From NCBI GenBank assembly GCA_000531095.1, contig HG799464.1:312841-376840 (forward strand): a stretch of DNA of 64,000 nt, read 5' to 3'. The position numbers were made by a program, and so were the translations under genes. Below, piece by piece: positions 40,805 through 49,629 of the stretch (within the stretch, counting starts at the first letter, position 1; every line of letters begins with the position of its first letter). The notes beneath the pieces are model-generated. The model did not search any database. It had not been told where the DNA came from and saw only the letters and a program-made list of their open reading frames with translations. Source of the stretch: Gemmata massiliana (GTDB lineage Bacteria > Planctomycetota > Planctomycetia > Gemmatales > Gemmataceae).

Positions 40805-41100
40805 GCCCGGAGACTCCTCCTGAGTGTCGAACGCGATCTGGGCTTTTTGGGGCGAGCGAGAGGGGTACAGATGGTTACTATATGGCTAGTGAACGGGAGT
40901 GGATAGGCGAAGTCGGCAAAGCGGGTAACTCGGTTGGCGGTACAGTTCGGAACGTTCGTACATGCCGCAAATCCGATTGGATTCTCATTCTGGTCTCATT
41001 TATCTGTTGGCGTGATATAGTTTCTGTAACGCACTGGACCAGTTTTCGGCCGCTTCCGGGAACTTCGGCTCTGGGCGGAACGTCGAACCGGTAGAAGGTC
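40805..41100. other. Divergent intergenic region (uvrA / ECF sigma factor)
   Basis: Contains the putative ECF-type promoter at 41059-41084. The SOS-type box that might be expected ahead of uvrA was not recognised. No gene visible. Confidence 0.4.
41059..41084 (+). promoter_or_regulatory. ECF-sigma-type promoter (probable autoregulation)
   Basis: GGAACTT (41059-41065) followed by CGTC (41081-41084); AAC to CGTC spacing is 17 bp, the usual -35/-10 arrangement of ECF promoters. It lies about 17 bp before the GTG start of the sigma gene, so the leader would be very short. ECF genes are commonly autoregulated. Confidence 0.45.
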
Positions 41101-41811
41101 GTGAGTGACGACGATCGCCGGCTCATTGCGGACTGTTTGGCTGGCCAGTGGGACGCCTTCGGCGAGTTGGTATCCCAATACCAGGCAAGACTTTATAACT
41201 CCGCCTTGCGCCTGGTACTCAGCCCCGAGGACGCCGCCGATGTCGTTCAGGACACGTTCCTGAGCGCCTACCAGGCGCTTCACACCTTCAAAGGCGACGC
41301 CGAATTTTTCACGTGGTTGTACAGAATTGCGTTTAACACCGCAATCAGTTTGAAACGGAAGAAGAAGCCGTCTGTAAGCCTGGAGAGCCACACGCGGGAA
41401 ACCGGACTCGACCCGAATGACCCGTCGGAGTACGTAAAACCGTCCGCCGCGATCGAACGAACCGAAGACGAACGGCAGCTAAGCGACGCGATCGCCCGGC
41501 TCTCCCCCGAACACCGCGATGTGCTCGTACTCAAAGACCTCGAAGGCATGAAGTACGAGGAGATCGCCGAGGTGCTGGGCGTGCCGATCGGAACGATCCG
41601 CAGCCGCCTGCACCGGGCGCGACTGGAGCTGAGGGACTTGCTCGTTCCCCCGAACGAACGGGCCGCGCTTGAGCGTGCGGCAAACGACGACCGAGGGGAG
41701 TTTCGCGTGGAGGATGTGAACACCCCGCGCCCGAGCGATACCGACAGAAACGCAGGGAGCGAAGAGAAAGAACCCCCTACTCAGTCGCGCTCGACTCGCC
41801 GAAGCGATTGA
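41101..41811 (+). CDS. ECF RNA polymerase sigma factor (RpoE-like)
   Basis: 236 aa from GTG 41101 (AGAAGG just upstream). Region 2 reads 'DAFGELVSQYQARLYNSALR', 'DAADVVQDTFLSAYQAL', 'FFTWLYRIAFNTAISLKRK'. Region 4 reads 'LSPEHRDVLVLKDLEGMKYE' and 'EIAEVLGVPIGTIRSRLHRA'. Sigma-70 regions 1 and 3 are absent, as in ECF factors. The acidic/polar C-terminal tail of about 50 residues beyond region 4 is unusual for the smallest ECFs. The gene for its probable membrane partner starts 11 bp downstream. The inducing signal is unknown. Confidence 0.92.
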   Translation: MSDDDRRLIADCLAGQWDAFGELVSQYQARLYNSALRLVLSPEDAADVVQDTFLSAYQALHTFKGDAEFFTWLYRIAFNTAISLKRKKKPSVSLESHTRETGLDPNDPSEYVKPSAAIERTEDERQLSDAIARLSPEHRDVLVLKDLEGMKYEEIAEVLGVPIGTIRSRLHRARLELRDLLVPPNERAALERAANDDRGEFRVEDVNTPRPSDTDRNAGSEEKEPPTQSRSTRRSD

Positions 41812-41822
41812 AGCGAACGAAC

Positions 41823-43151
41823 ATGACTCCTGCTCAACTCGAACTGATTACCGCCGCGGTCGACGGAGAACTGTCCCCGACAGAAACTCGGGGGCTGAAC
41901 CATCTCCTGTCGACTTCCGCCGAAGCACGCACCCTTTACGCGAAGCTCCAGGCCAACCGCGACCGCGTGCGTGCGTTGCCGCGTGTCGCCCCCCCCGCGG
42001 ACCTCAAAGCCAAGGTCATGACCTGCGTGGCCGCGCTCGCACCGGCGCCGCGCGTGAAGCCGAAGTCGATCATTCAACCCGTGCCCGTTCGTTCTCGATC
42101 AGGAGGCGTGCTCGCGTGGGTGCCGCTCGCGCTTGCTGCGAGTGTGTTCCTGTGTATGGCGGCGGCTTCGTTCATGTACTTCAGCAAGCAGGGCGATTCG
42201 CCCTCGGTCGCGAAGGACAACGGCCCGGGAACCGAGCTTCCACCGCACACCGGCACCCCTTCAACCATTCCGTCGCCGATCGACCCGCGACCCGAGCGCC
42301 CGAATCCGGGCACGATCGCGCAAAACGATCCGTCGGTTCCATCCGCCCCGGCTCCGCACGCGCCCGCACCGACCGAGGTCGCGATTGCACCGGAGCCGCG
42401 TTCGACGACGCCCGATTTGATCGGCTTCCCTCTCGTTCCGAAGCTCCCGCCGTTCGAGCGTGTGGAAGTGCGCGTGCCGTTCCTGCGTTCGGCAACTGAC
42501 CTCGCCCGCGAGGACGTCACGCAGGAATTGCTCAACGAATTGCGCCGCGATCCCGATCCGGTGTTCAAGTTCGATCTGTTCGTGCGCGACACCGCTCGCG
42601 GAGCCGAAGTGTTCCAAAACGCTGCGAAAGCGAGCGGATTAACGGTGTCCGCTGACTCTGCGACGCTCGAAAAGCTGAAGAAGAAACAGGCCCACGCGGT
42701 CGTGATTTACACCGAGAGCCTGACCGCCGTGGAACTGACCGCGTTGTTCGCGAAGCTTTCGAGCGAGGACGCGAAGTTCTCCCCGAAGGTGTGCGACTCC
42801 CTCCACGTCGGGCCGGTCGTGCGCTCCGACGAACTCGAACTGAAGGCGATTCTGGGTGCGGACGTGGGGCTGTTCAAGCGCGCTGGGCAGGGGGGGGACA
42901 AGATGCACGACAAGTCCGACCCCAAGCACGTGAGCGCCGGGACGATCGACAGCGTGGTGAAGTCGGTGACGACCCCATCCACGAAGCCGGGCGAAAAGCA
43001 CGCGGTCCTACTGACGTGGCAGACCACGCACCCGACGATCGGCCGCACAAACCCGGCAGCGTCCACGGAACTGAAGCACTACCTCTCGAAGCGCGGCAAC
43101 CGCAAGCCGAACGCAGTCCCTGCAATCATCGTCATCCGCTCGGTGGGATGA
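41823..43151 (+). CDS. Membrane protein, probable anti-sigma factor
   Basis: 442 aa from ATG 41823. The cytoplasmic head 'LELITAAVDGELSPTETRGL' followed by 'LHLLSTSAEAR'-like sequence resembles the anti-sigma helical domain but lacks the His-x3-Cys-x2-Cys zinc motif. One transmembrane helix at about 100-120 ('VLAWVPLALAASVFLCMAAA'), a Pro/Thr-rich linker (about 130-205), and an extracytoplasmic domain of about 235 residues with 'FKFDLFVRDTARGAEVFQNA' complete it. Position directly after an ECF gene plus the head-TM-tail layout make anti-sigma function likely, but it is inferred. A hairpin terminator follows. Confidence 0.75.
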   Translation: MTPAQLELITAAVDGELSPTETRGLNHLLSTSAEARTLYAKLQANRDRVRALPRVAPPADLKAKVMTCVAALAPAPRVKPKSIIQPVPVRSRSGGVLAWVPLALAASVFLCMAAASFMYFSKQGDSPSVAKDNGPGTELPPHTGTPSTIPSPIDPRPERPNPGTIAQNDPSVPSAPAPHAPAPTEVAIAPEPRSTTPDLIGFPLVPKLPPFERVEVRVPFLRSATDLAREDVTQELLNELRRDPDPVFKFDLFVRDTARGAEVFQNAAKASGLTVSADSATLEKLKKKQAHAVVIYTESLTAVELTALFAKLSSEDAKFSPKVCDSLHVGPVVRSDELELKAILGADVGLFKRAGQGGDKMHDKSDPKHVSAGTIDSVVKSVTTPSTKPGEKHAVLLTWQTTHPTIGRTNPAASTELKHYLSKRGNRKPNAVPAIIVIRSVG

Positions 43152-43188
43152 GTTCAACTACCCGTTCAGGCTCAATCAGACGCATTAA

Positions 43189-43208
43189 GAAGCCCCAATT
43201 GGGGCTTC
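43189..43208 (+). terminator. Hairpin after the sigma/anti-sigma operon
   Basis: GAAGCCCC (43189-43196) pairs with GGGGCTTC (43201-43208) around AATT, 37 bp after the stop, followed by GCTCATTTCT. The T-tract is short. Confidence 0.65.
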
Positions 43209-43424
43209 GCTCATTTCTGGCACAACTCCAGAACACGGATTGGTACTTCCGGAGCCAATGATTGGCGCGAGCTGGTGAGTTGTAGGCTTGGATACTCTCT
43301 CGTTGTGCCAGCCGAGCAGTAGCGTCGCTCAACTTCCGTCACTAAAGCGAGGTAATGCAGGGTACCTTTGCCAACCGTGAGTCGAGCAAACGGTTGTCTC
43401 GTTGGTGTTTGTGGAGTGAATTGC

Positions 43425-44828
43425 GTGAGCGATACAAATAAACCGCCGGATACAACGCGAGGTTTCTGGCAGTGGGTGAAGAATCCCTGGATTCGGCGCC
43501 GGGCCGAGCACGATGCCGCTGATCTGGAAGCCAACTTAGAAACTTTCGATCCCGATCAATTGAGTCAGGAGAAAATCGACCAATTCGTCGGCGATCTAAT
43601 CAAGAAAAAGCTTGAATGGCCGATGCCAAGGATATTCGATCGACTCGGGGCACGGGCGGTCCCAAGTCTGTTACGCGCCCTGGACGATTCACGATACTTG
43701 CAACCATACCGGGGGCGGTACGCGCCGGGCCTTCCCCTCGAATCGCTCATTCGTTTACTGGAACCATTCGCACCGGCGGAGATGCTCGGGCGCCTCATCG
43801 AACTGGCCGCTCACAAGGATGCGAAAATTCGTCGTGCCGTAGCCGGAATGTTTGGTCACCTTGCAGCGCTAGATGTTTGGCTCACTGTGAGCCGCGATCC
43901 CGACGAGGACGTGCAACGGTACGCGCTCTGGGGAATCGATTCCGCTTTGACGGCGAAACGTGTCACGCCCGAGTTCGCAGTCGGGGCACTCGACCGCGTC
44001 ATTGAACTCGTGGACTATAGCGGTTCAGATTCCGACATCGTGAGAGCGGCCGCAAAAGTCGCCGCCCGACTGGACCCCGCTCGGGCGCTCACGGAGTTCC
44101 TAAACCTTAAACGCTTTACGGCTAATAATCCGCGACTGTATTACCTTTTAAAGGCCGCAAACGAACACGACATTCAACTCCCACCGGATCGGGTTTCGTT
44201 GCTTTTAATAGAGCTCCGACCGAAAGCAGATGAATATTTTGGTGGCTGTGCGATCGGCTACCTTCTCCTCCAACTGGCTCGTCAGAAGACAGATGATGCG
44301 CGTCGGTGGGCTGAGGAGGTTAACAGTTGGTCCCGGCCCGGATCGGCCGGAGGGAAGTACATTAGCCGTGCGGCCGCGGATGCCTTGGCTCTACTCAACG
44401 GAATTAACAACCCGACAAGTGTTGTCCTGAATCGTCTCGAAACTGTGCGCGACGTTGATTTGCTAACGGCCCCTCAGAGCGCGTACTACGTCGCCTGGAT
44501 TCTAGACGCTGAGGTGTGTAACGGCGGCTTCGCACAATATTTCGTAAACTCGTCCGGTGGTACAGCGGGCCGTGCGGTGTTGGCGTTCGAGACAATTGGG
44601 GCACTTGGTCACGCGGCGGTCGTCCGAAAGGCAGTGGCCCTTTTTGGTAAGCAGGGACCGGCTACAGACTGGGAGGAACGACACGACCAGTTGGCTAAGA
44701 TGTCTGCGAAACAAGATGCCGAAATGAACCAGCTCGCGACCGAATACTACGACGTGCCAGAAGATGTGACTGTCAAGTTGATGAGCTTCGCCAATCAGCA
44801 CGCGGAGCATTTCAGAGACGGCGTTTAA
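43425..44828 (+). CDS. HEAT-like repeat protein with C-terminal DMP19/DUF4375-like domain
   Basis: 467 aa from GTG 43425 (GGAG eight bases upstream). Residues about 30-330 are helical repeats of HEAT type ('LIELAAHKDAKIRRAVAGMF', 'VSRDPDEDVQRYALWGIDSA'). Residues about 345-460 match DUF4375/DMP19: 'SAYYVAWILDAEVCNGGFAQ', 'YFVNSSGGTAGRAVLAFETI'. DMP19 of Neisseria is a DNA-mimic protein that sequesters a transcriptional repressor, but most DUF4375 members are uncharacterised, so that role should not be assumed. Cytoplasmic, no signal peptide. It stands alone after a terminator. Confidence 0.75.
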   Translation: MSDTNKPPDTTRGFWQWVKNPWIRRRAEHDAADLEANLETFDPDQLSQEKIDQFVGDLIKKKLEWPMPRIFDRLGARAVPSLLRALDDSRYLQPYRGRYAPGLPLESLIRLLEPFAPAEMLGRLIELAAHKDAKIRRAVAGMFGHLAALDVWLTVSRDPDEDVQRYALWGIDSALTAKRVTPEFAVGALDRVIELVDYSGSDSDIVRAAAKVAARLDPARALTEFLNLKRFTANNPRLYYLLKAANEHDIQLPPDRVSLLLIELRPKADEYFGGCAIGYLLLQLARQKTDDARRWAEEVNSWSRPGSAGGKYISRAAADALALLNGINNPTSVVLNRLETVRDVDLLTAPQSAYYVAWILDAEVCNGGFAQYFVNSSGGTAGRAVLAFETIGALGHAAVVRKAVALFGKQGPATDWEERHDQLAKMSAKQDAEMNQLATEYYDVPEDVTVKLMSFANQHAEHFRDGV

Positions 44829-45002
44829 GTCACCGAAGTAAGTCATGTTCGGCGGATGGGTTGGCGGGTGGAATCAAACTTGGTTCCGCCCGTAACCCGT
44901 TCGTAACAGACCCGTCGCGTTTCAAGCGCATTTCCCGCAACCCTCGTCATAATGACAGGCGCGTCGACTCGGGCCGCGCTGTTCATTTGTTGGAGGTGCG
45001 CC

Positions 45003-47468
45003 ATGCGGTTCCTGCGATCCACACTCGCCGTACTCGCTGCGGCTCTCGCTAGTGCGAGTTCCGCGTCCGCGTCGGGGATACTGATCCCCGAAGACAAGAA
45101 GCTCCCGCCGCTGGCGATGGTCAACCACAAGGTGACGGTTGCCATCGATGAACAAGTGGCGATCACCACCGTCGAGCAGTCGTTCCGCAACCACACCGAC
45201 CGCAACCTCGAAGCCACGTACCTGTTCCCGGTGCCCAAAGGGGCGACCGTGGACAAGTTCACCATGTGGGTGGACGGCAAGGAGATGGGCGGCGAACTCC
45301 TCGACGCCAAACACGCGCACAAGGTCTACACCGACATCGTTCGGCGCACCCAAGACCCCGGGCTGCTCGAATACTTGGGGAACAGCCTGCTGCGGTTGAG
45401 CGTCTTCCCGGTGCCGCCGAAGTGCGATCAGAAGATCAAAATCAGCTACAAGTTCGTGGCGCAGAAGGACGGGAACGTCGTCGAGTACATCTACCCGCTC
45501 AAGACCGACGGCAAGGCCAACCGCACGCTCGAAGCGTTCTCGGTGAACCTTACGATCAAGTCCCGGCACGCGGTCCAGAACGTGTACAGCCCGACGCACG
45601 CGATCACGACCACGCGCAAAGGCGACCGGGAAGTGAACGTCGCGTTCGAGCGCAACCAGGCGATCCTCGACAAGGATTTCCAGCTTTTCTACGGCTTCGG
45701 CGACAAAGACATCGGCCTCACGCCGCTGCTCTACAAGCCGATTACCGGGGAAGACGGGTACTTCATGTTCCTGGTGTCGCCACAAGTCGAAGCCGAGAAG
45801 AAGCGCGTGCCGCGCGACCTCGTGCTCGTGCTCGATACGTCGAGCAGCATGTCGGACATCAAGATGCAGCAGGCGAAGAAGGCGCTCAAGTTCTGCCTGA
45901 CGCAACTGAAGCCGGAAGACCGGTTCGCGATCCTGAAGTTCTCCACAAGCGTCGTACCGTTCCGCGACAAACTCGTGGAAGCGAACAAGGACTATCTCGA
46001 AGCCGCGAACAAGTGGGTCGACGGGCTGAAAACGAGCGGTGGGACCGCCATCTGGCCGGCACTCGATGACGCACTGGGGATGCGCTCGGACGACCCGTCG
46101 CGGCCGTTCACGATGGTGTTCTTCACCGACGGCCAGCCCACCGTGGACGAAACGAACCCAGACAAGATCGTGAAGAACGTGATGGGGAAGAACAGCGGAA
46201 ACACCCGCATCTTCACGTTCGGTGTGGGCGATGACGTGAACGCCGCGATGCTCGATCAACTCGCGGACGCGACCCGCGCCGTCACGACTTACGTTCGTGA
46301 AGCCGAGGACATCGAAGCCAAAGTCGCGAGCCTGTACGGGAAGATCAGCAACCCGGTTCTGACCGACGTGAAACTCGCAACGACCGGCGGCATTCAGCTT
46401 CACGAGATCTACCCGCCAAAACTCCCGGACCTGTTCCAGGGAACGCAACTGGTCGTGATCGGCCGTTACACCGGTAACGGGCACTCTGCGATTAAATTGA
46501 CCGGCACGGTGGGGAAGGAGAAGCAGGAGTTCGTGTACGAATTGAACTTCCCGCCCAAAACCGAGAGCGACACGGGGAAGGACTTCGTCGAGCCGCTGTG
46601 GGCGCGGCGCAAGGTCGGGTACATCCTCGATCAGATCCGCGTGAACGGCGAAAAGAAGGAACTCATTGACGAAGTCGTGGCGCTGGCGAAGCGCTACGGG
46701 ATCGCAACCCCTTACACGAGTCACCTCGTGGTGCCGGATGGCCCGATGCCGGTTGTTCCGCCGACAGTGCGCCCCGGCGGTCCACTTCCGCGTCCTGGGA
46801 CGCTCCCCGCAGCGCCAATCGCGGGCGGATTCGGTGGTGCATCGGGCATTCCGGCGGGACCGGGCGGGGCACCGCAACGAGTCGAAGACTTCGCCAAGAA
46901 CCAGGCCGCTGGCGATAAGGGCGACGGGAAGAGCGGACTCGCGGGGAACCGCGGCATTATGACCGAGCAGCAAGTTAAGGAGGCCGTCGACAAGGTCAAG
47001 GCGGAGAAAGATCCGACCGCCCGAGCGAAGATGACCGAAGAACTGATGCGGTATCAGGCCCAGAAAAAGACGTGGGACGATGCCGACCGTGCCCTCAAGG
47101 GAGGGAAGAGCGGGTACCAGACGGGGCAACTCGGCGTGGACCTCTCGTGTGCGGCGAACGGTCTGCGTAACCAGGATCGCGTCAGTCTGACCGCGAACCG
47201 ACAGGTATACGGCCGCAACTGCCTTGAGATCGGCGGGGTGTGGATCGACGACGGGTACAAGGCCGACACGAAATCCGTGACGGTGAAGGCCCAGAGCGAT
47301 GCGTACTTCCGCATTCTGGAGAAGCACCCGCAAATCAAGGACGTGTACCGACTCGGCAACCACGTCGTCTGGATGACACCGAGCGGCACTGCCTTGGTGG
47401 TCGACCCGAACGACGGCAAAGACAAGATGGAAGACGCCGACATCGAAGCGTTGTTCGTTAAGAAATAA
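45003..47468 (+). CDS. Secreted VIT + von Willebrand factor A domain protein
   Basis: 821 aa from ATG 45003, with GGAGGTG four bases upstream. Signal peptide to about residue 25 (ASASG). A VIT domain at about 30-165 ('VAIDEQVAITTVEQSFRNHT', 'ATYLFPVPKGATVDKFTMWV', 'KVYTDIVRRTQDPGLLEYLG') precedes a VWA domain at about 270-445 with intact MIDAS D278-x-S280-x-S282 and 'FFTDGQPT'. A Gly/Pro-rich segment (about 580-640) and a C-terminal tail follow. The layout resembles inter-alpha-trypsin inhibitor heavy chains and bacterial VIT/VWA proteins; a metal-dependent adhesive or envelope role is likely. A large hairpin follows the stop. Confidence 0.88.
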   Translation: MRFLRSTLAVLAAALASASSASASGILIPEDKKLPPLAMVNHKVTVAIDEQVAITTVEQSFRNHTDRNLEATYLFPVPKGATVDKFTMWVDGKEMGGELLDAKHAHKVYTDIVRRTQDPGLLEYLGNSLLRLSVFPVPPKCDQKIKISYKFVAQKDGNVVEYIYPLKTDGKANRTLEAFSVNLTIKSRHAVQNVYSPTHAITTTRKGDREVNVAFERNQAILDKDFQLFYGFGDKDIGLTPLLYKPITGEDGYFMFLVSPQVEAEKKRVPRDLVLVLDTSSSMSDIKMQQAKKALKFCLTQLKPEDRFAILKFSTSVVPFRDKLVEANKDYLEAANKWVDGLKTSGGTAIWPALDDALGMRSDDPSRPFTMVFFTDGQPTVDETNPDKIVKNVMGKNSGNTRIFTFGVGDDVNAAMLDQLADATRAVTTYVREAEDIEAKVASLYGKISNPVLTDVKLATTGGIQLHEIYPPKLPDLFQGTQLVVIGRYTGNGHSAIKLTGTVGKEKQEFVYELNFPPKTESDTGKDFVEPLWARRKVGYILDQIRVNGEKKELIDEVVALAKRYGIATPYTSHLVVPDGPMPVVPPTVRPGGPLPRPGTLPAAPIAGGFGGASGIPAGPGGAPQRVEDFAKNQAAGDKGDGKSGLAGNRGIMTEQQVKEAVDKVKAEKDPTARAKMTEELMRYQAQKKTWDDADRALKGGKSGYQTGQLGVDLSCAANGLRNQDRVSLTANRQVYGRNCLEIGGVWIDDGYKADTKSVTVKAQSDAYFRILEKHPQIKDVYRLGNHVVWMTPSGTALVVDPNDGKDKMEDADIEALFVKK

Positions 47469-47478
47469 CCGCTTTAAA

Positions 47479-47525
47479 CCGATTAAATGGGTTGCACCGA
47501 CTGTTCGGGTGACCCATTTAATCGG
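47479..47525. terminator. 14-bp stem hairpin after the VIT/VWA gene
   Basis: CCGATTAAATGGGT (47479-47492) pairs perfectly with ACCCATTTAATCGG (47512-47525); the 19-nt loop has a small inner stem CACC/GGTG. It lies 10 bp past the stop. No T-tract follows, so it may be a 3' stabiliser or a bidirectional structural terminator. Confidence 0.6.
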
Positions 47526-47536
47526 GGACCATCAGC

Positions 47537-47562
47537 GTCCGATAGTAAATGTTATGTAATGA
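47537..47562 (+). promoter_or_regulatory. AT-rich motif, copy 1 (candidate operator)
   Basis: GTCCGATAGTAAATGTTATG plus TAATGA. It matches the motif at 51541-51566 (reverse complement) at 20 of 26 positions and that at 51605-51634 with a 4-nt insertion. It lies 140 bp upstream of the TIM-barrel gene at 47703. It may be a repressor site or a small dispersed repeat. Confidence 0.4.
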
Positions 47563-47702
47563 TTTAAGCCACATTCTGATAACCACTAAACCAAGCCGCC
47601 ACGACCAGCAGGGAAGGGCACTTCAACACACTTTTCTCGTGGCGTTCCACCTTCGGTGATGGCACAATCCAGCCGCCTGAATTCCACACCGGAGCTTCTC
47701 CC

Positions 47703-48563
47703 ATGTCACAAAAGATGGACCGCCGATCGTTCCTCGCGGCTACCGCCGCGACCGCAACCGGTCTGCTAGCAACACACACCTCAACGGCTGCCGACGACTT
47801 CGCCGGGTTCGCGGTCGGCGTGCAAACGTATACGTTTCGCAACTTCGATCTGGAACAGATGCTAAAACGCACGAAAGAACTCGGCCTTAAGTCGGGTGAG
47901 TTTTACGCCAAGCACATCCCGATCGACAGCCCGCCCGAGAAGCTCAAAGCGATTCTCGCGCTGTGCAAAGAATATGATGTGACGCCGAAGGGCTTCGGCG
48001 TCGTCGGTTTCAGCAAAGACCACGACGCAAACAAGAAGCTGTTCGACTTCGGCAAATCAATCGGCGCGCAGTATCTGAGCGCGGACCCGTCGATGGACAG
48101 TTTCGGCAGCCTCGACAAGTTGTGCGAAGAGTACAAGATCGCGATTGCGATTCACCCGCACGGACCTGTCGGGGGAGGGAAGCGCCACCGGTGGTGGTCG
48201 GCCGAGCAGATTCTGAAAGCGGTCAAGGATCACCACAAACTCATCGGTACCTGTCTCGATACCGGGCACCTCATCCGGATGGCCACGCTGGGAGAAAAGC
48301 TGGATCCGGCCGAACAAGTTAAGGTCATGGGCGATCGCAACTTTGCCCTGCACCTCAAGGACCACGACAACAAGAAAGACACGGACGTGCCGTTCGGCGA
48401 TCCGGCCGGCGTTCTTGACGTCTCCGCGGTCCTGAAAGCGCTCAAAGCGGTGAAATTCACCGGGCACTTGGCAATCGAGTACGAAGCGAATGCCGATAAC
48501 CCTTCGCCCGACATGAAGAAGTGCGTCGCGTTCCTCAAGGAAACCGCAGCGAAGATCTCCTAA
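47703..48563 (+). CDS. Secreted sugar phosphate isomerase/epimerase-like TIM barrel
   Basis: 286 aa. A Tat-type leader ('MDRRSFLAATAATATGLLAT') gives export in folded form. The mature part is an AP-endonuclease-2/xylose-isomerase-like TIM barrel: 'VGVQTYTFRNFDLEQMLKRT', 'GLKSGEFYAKHIPI', 'IAIHPHG', 'GTCLDTGHLIRMA', 'NFALHLKDHDNKKD', 'GHLAIEYEANADNP'. His, Asp and Glu positions fit a divalent metal site. Such exported isomerases are numerous in planctomycetes and their sugar substrates are unknown. Upstream lies the AT-rich motif at 47537; a strong terminator follows. Confidence 0.85.
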   Translation: MSQKMDRRSFLAATAATATGLLATHTSTAADDFAGFAVGVQTYTFRNFDLEQMLKRTKELGLKSGEFYAKHIPIDSPPEKLKAILALCKEYDVTPKGFGVVGFSKDHDANKKLFDFGKSIGAQYLSADPSMDSFGSLDKLCEEYKIAIAIHPHGPVGGGKRHRWWSAEQILKAVKDHHKLIGTCLDTGHLIRMATLGEKLDPAEQVKVMGDRNFALHLKDHDNKKDTDVPFGDPAGVLDVSAVLKALKAVKFTGHLAIEYEANADNPSPDMKKCVAFLKETAAKIS

Positions 48564-48619
48564 CGTTCGCGAAAGCCCTAAAAGGGGTGCGCGCCGTATA
48601 ATCTTCATAGTCCGTACAT

Positions 48620-48660
48620 ACACCCTCGCGAACCGGTCGCGGGGGTGTTGTATTTGGTTT
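48620..48660 (+). terminator. Intrinsic terminator after the TIM-barrel gene
   Basis: ACACCCTCGCGA (48620-48631) pairs with TCGCGGGGGTGT (48637-48648), 12 bp with one G-T, loop ACCGG, followed by TGTATTTGGTTT. It ends only about 30 bp before the next start codon, so that gene needs a promoter within or just after it. Confidence 0.8.
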
Positions 48661-48690
48661 CTCTGCTTACCTCTCCAGGCAAGTGCCCAA

Positions 48691-49620
48691 ATGACGGTCG
48701 AGGAAATCACCGAACTCCGACAACGACGGTACAACGCGACCGTCGTCTCGCTGAAGCTCCTGAACCCGGACCTGATGGTCCTTCGAGTTAAACCTGATTT
48801 TCCACGACCTGCGCATCACCCGGGACAATACTGCACGCTCGGTTTGGGTTATTGGGAACGGCGCACGGAAGGGTGCCAGGTCGAAACGCTCGCGGCCGGG
48901 GAAGAAACGAAAGTCGTTCGCCGCGCCTATTCGATCAGCTCTTCTGTCCTCGACGAATCCGGCCACCTCATGCGCCTGGAGGACAACGACTGGCTGGAGT
49001 TTTACATTGTCCTTGTGCGCGAGAACGCGGACGGTCGCGTGCCGGCGTTAACGCCGAGACTATTTGGGCTGAGTGAAGGTGACCGGATTCAGATCGGTGA
49101 GCGGATTACGGGCCATTACACGCTCGATCCGGTGAAGCCCGGTGACACGGTAATTTTCCTCGGAACTGGCACCGGCGAGGCGCCACACAACTACATGACG
49201 TGGGAGCTACTCTCGCGCGGACACACAGGAAAGATCGTGAATGCGTGCTGTGTGCGCTACGGTCGCGATCTCGGCTACCACGACACGCACAAGAAGCTGA
49301 TGTCGCAGTTCCCGAATTACACCTACCTCGCGTTAACGACGCGGGAACCTGGGGTTACGCGAAAGGTTTACATCCAGGATCTGATCACGAGCGGGGAACT
49401 CGAAGAGCGAATCGGTGAAGCGCTGGACCCGGCGAAAACGCACGTGTTCTTGTGTGGTAACCCGAAGATGATCGGCGTACCGCACCGAGACCGGGAAACC
49501 GGAACTCTCTCGTATCCGCAGCCCGTTGGTGTGATTGAGGTGCTGGAGGCACGCGGCTTCAAAGCCGATATTGCAGCGGTGAAGCTGAAGGGCAACGTTC
49601 ACTTTGAAGAATACTGGTAA
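48691..49620 (+). CDS. Ferredoxin--NADP reductase
   Basis: 309 aa. FAD-binding RRAYSISS, NADP-binding GTGTGEAPH, 'LCGNPKMIG' near the C terminus and a terminal aromatic ('FEEYW') identify the bacterial FNR family. It transfers electrons between reduced ferredoxin/flavodoxin and NADP(H). Compared with the short (about 260 aa) enterobacterial type it has inserts around residues 55-75 and 255-275. Ten base pairs separate its stop from the kinase gene, which has its own AAGGAG, so the three genes FNR, kinase and accA likely form one transcript. Confidence 0.92.
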   Translation: MTVEEITELRQRRYNATVVSLKLLNPDLMVLRVKPDFPRPAHHPGQYCTLGLGYWERRTEGCQVETLAAGEETKVVRRAYSISSSVLDESGHLMRLEDNDWLEFYIVLVRENADGRVPALTPRLFGLSEGDRIQIGERITGHYTLDPVKPGDTVIFLGTGTGEAPHNYMTWELLSRGHTGKIVNACCVRYGRDLGYHDTHKKLMSQFPNYTYLALTTREPGVTRKVYIQDLITSGELEERIGEALDPAKTHVFLCGNPKMIGVPHRDRETGTLSYPQPVGVIEVLEARGFKADIAAVKLKGNVHFEEYW

Positions 49621-49629
49621 GGAGTACGG

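Noticed and set aside
39200-40906. Plus-strand open frame of 568 codons
   Set aside because: Shadow of the first UvrA module; composition typical of antisense frames.
44922-47363. Minus-strand open frame of 813 codons across the VIT/VWA gene
   Set aside because: Antisense shadow; the plus strand carries a signal peptide, strong ribosome binding site and MIDAS motif.
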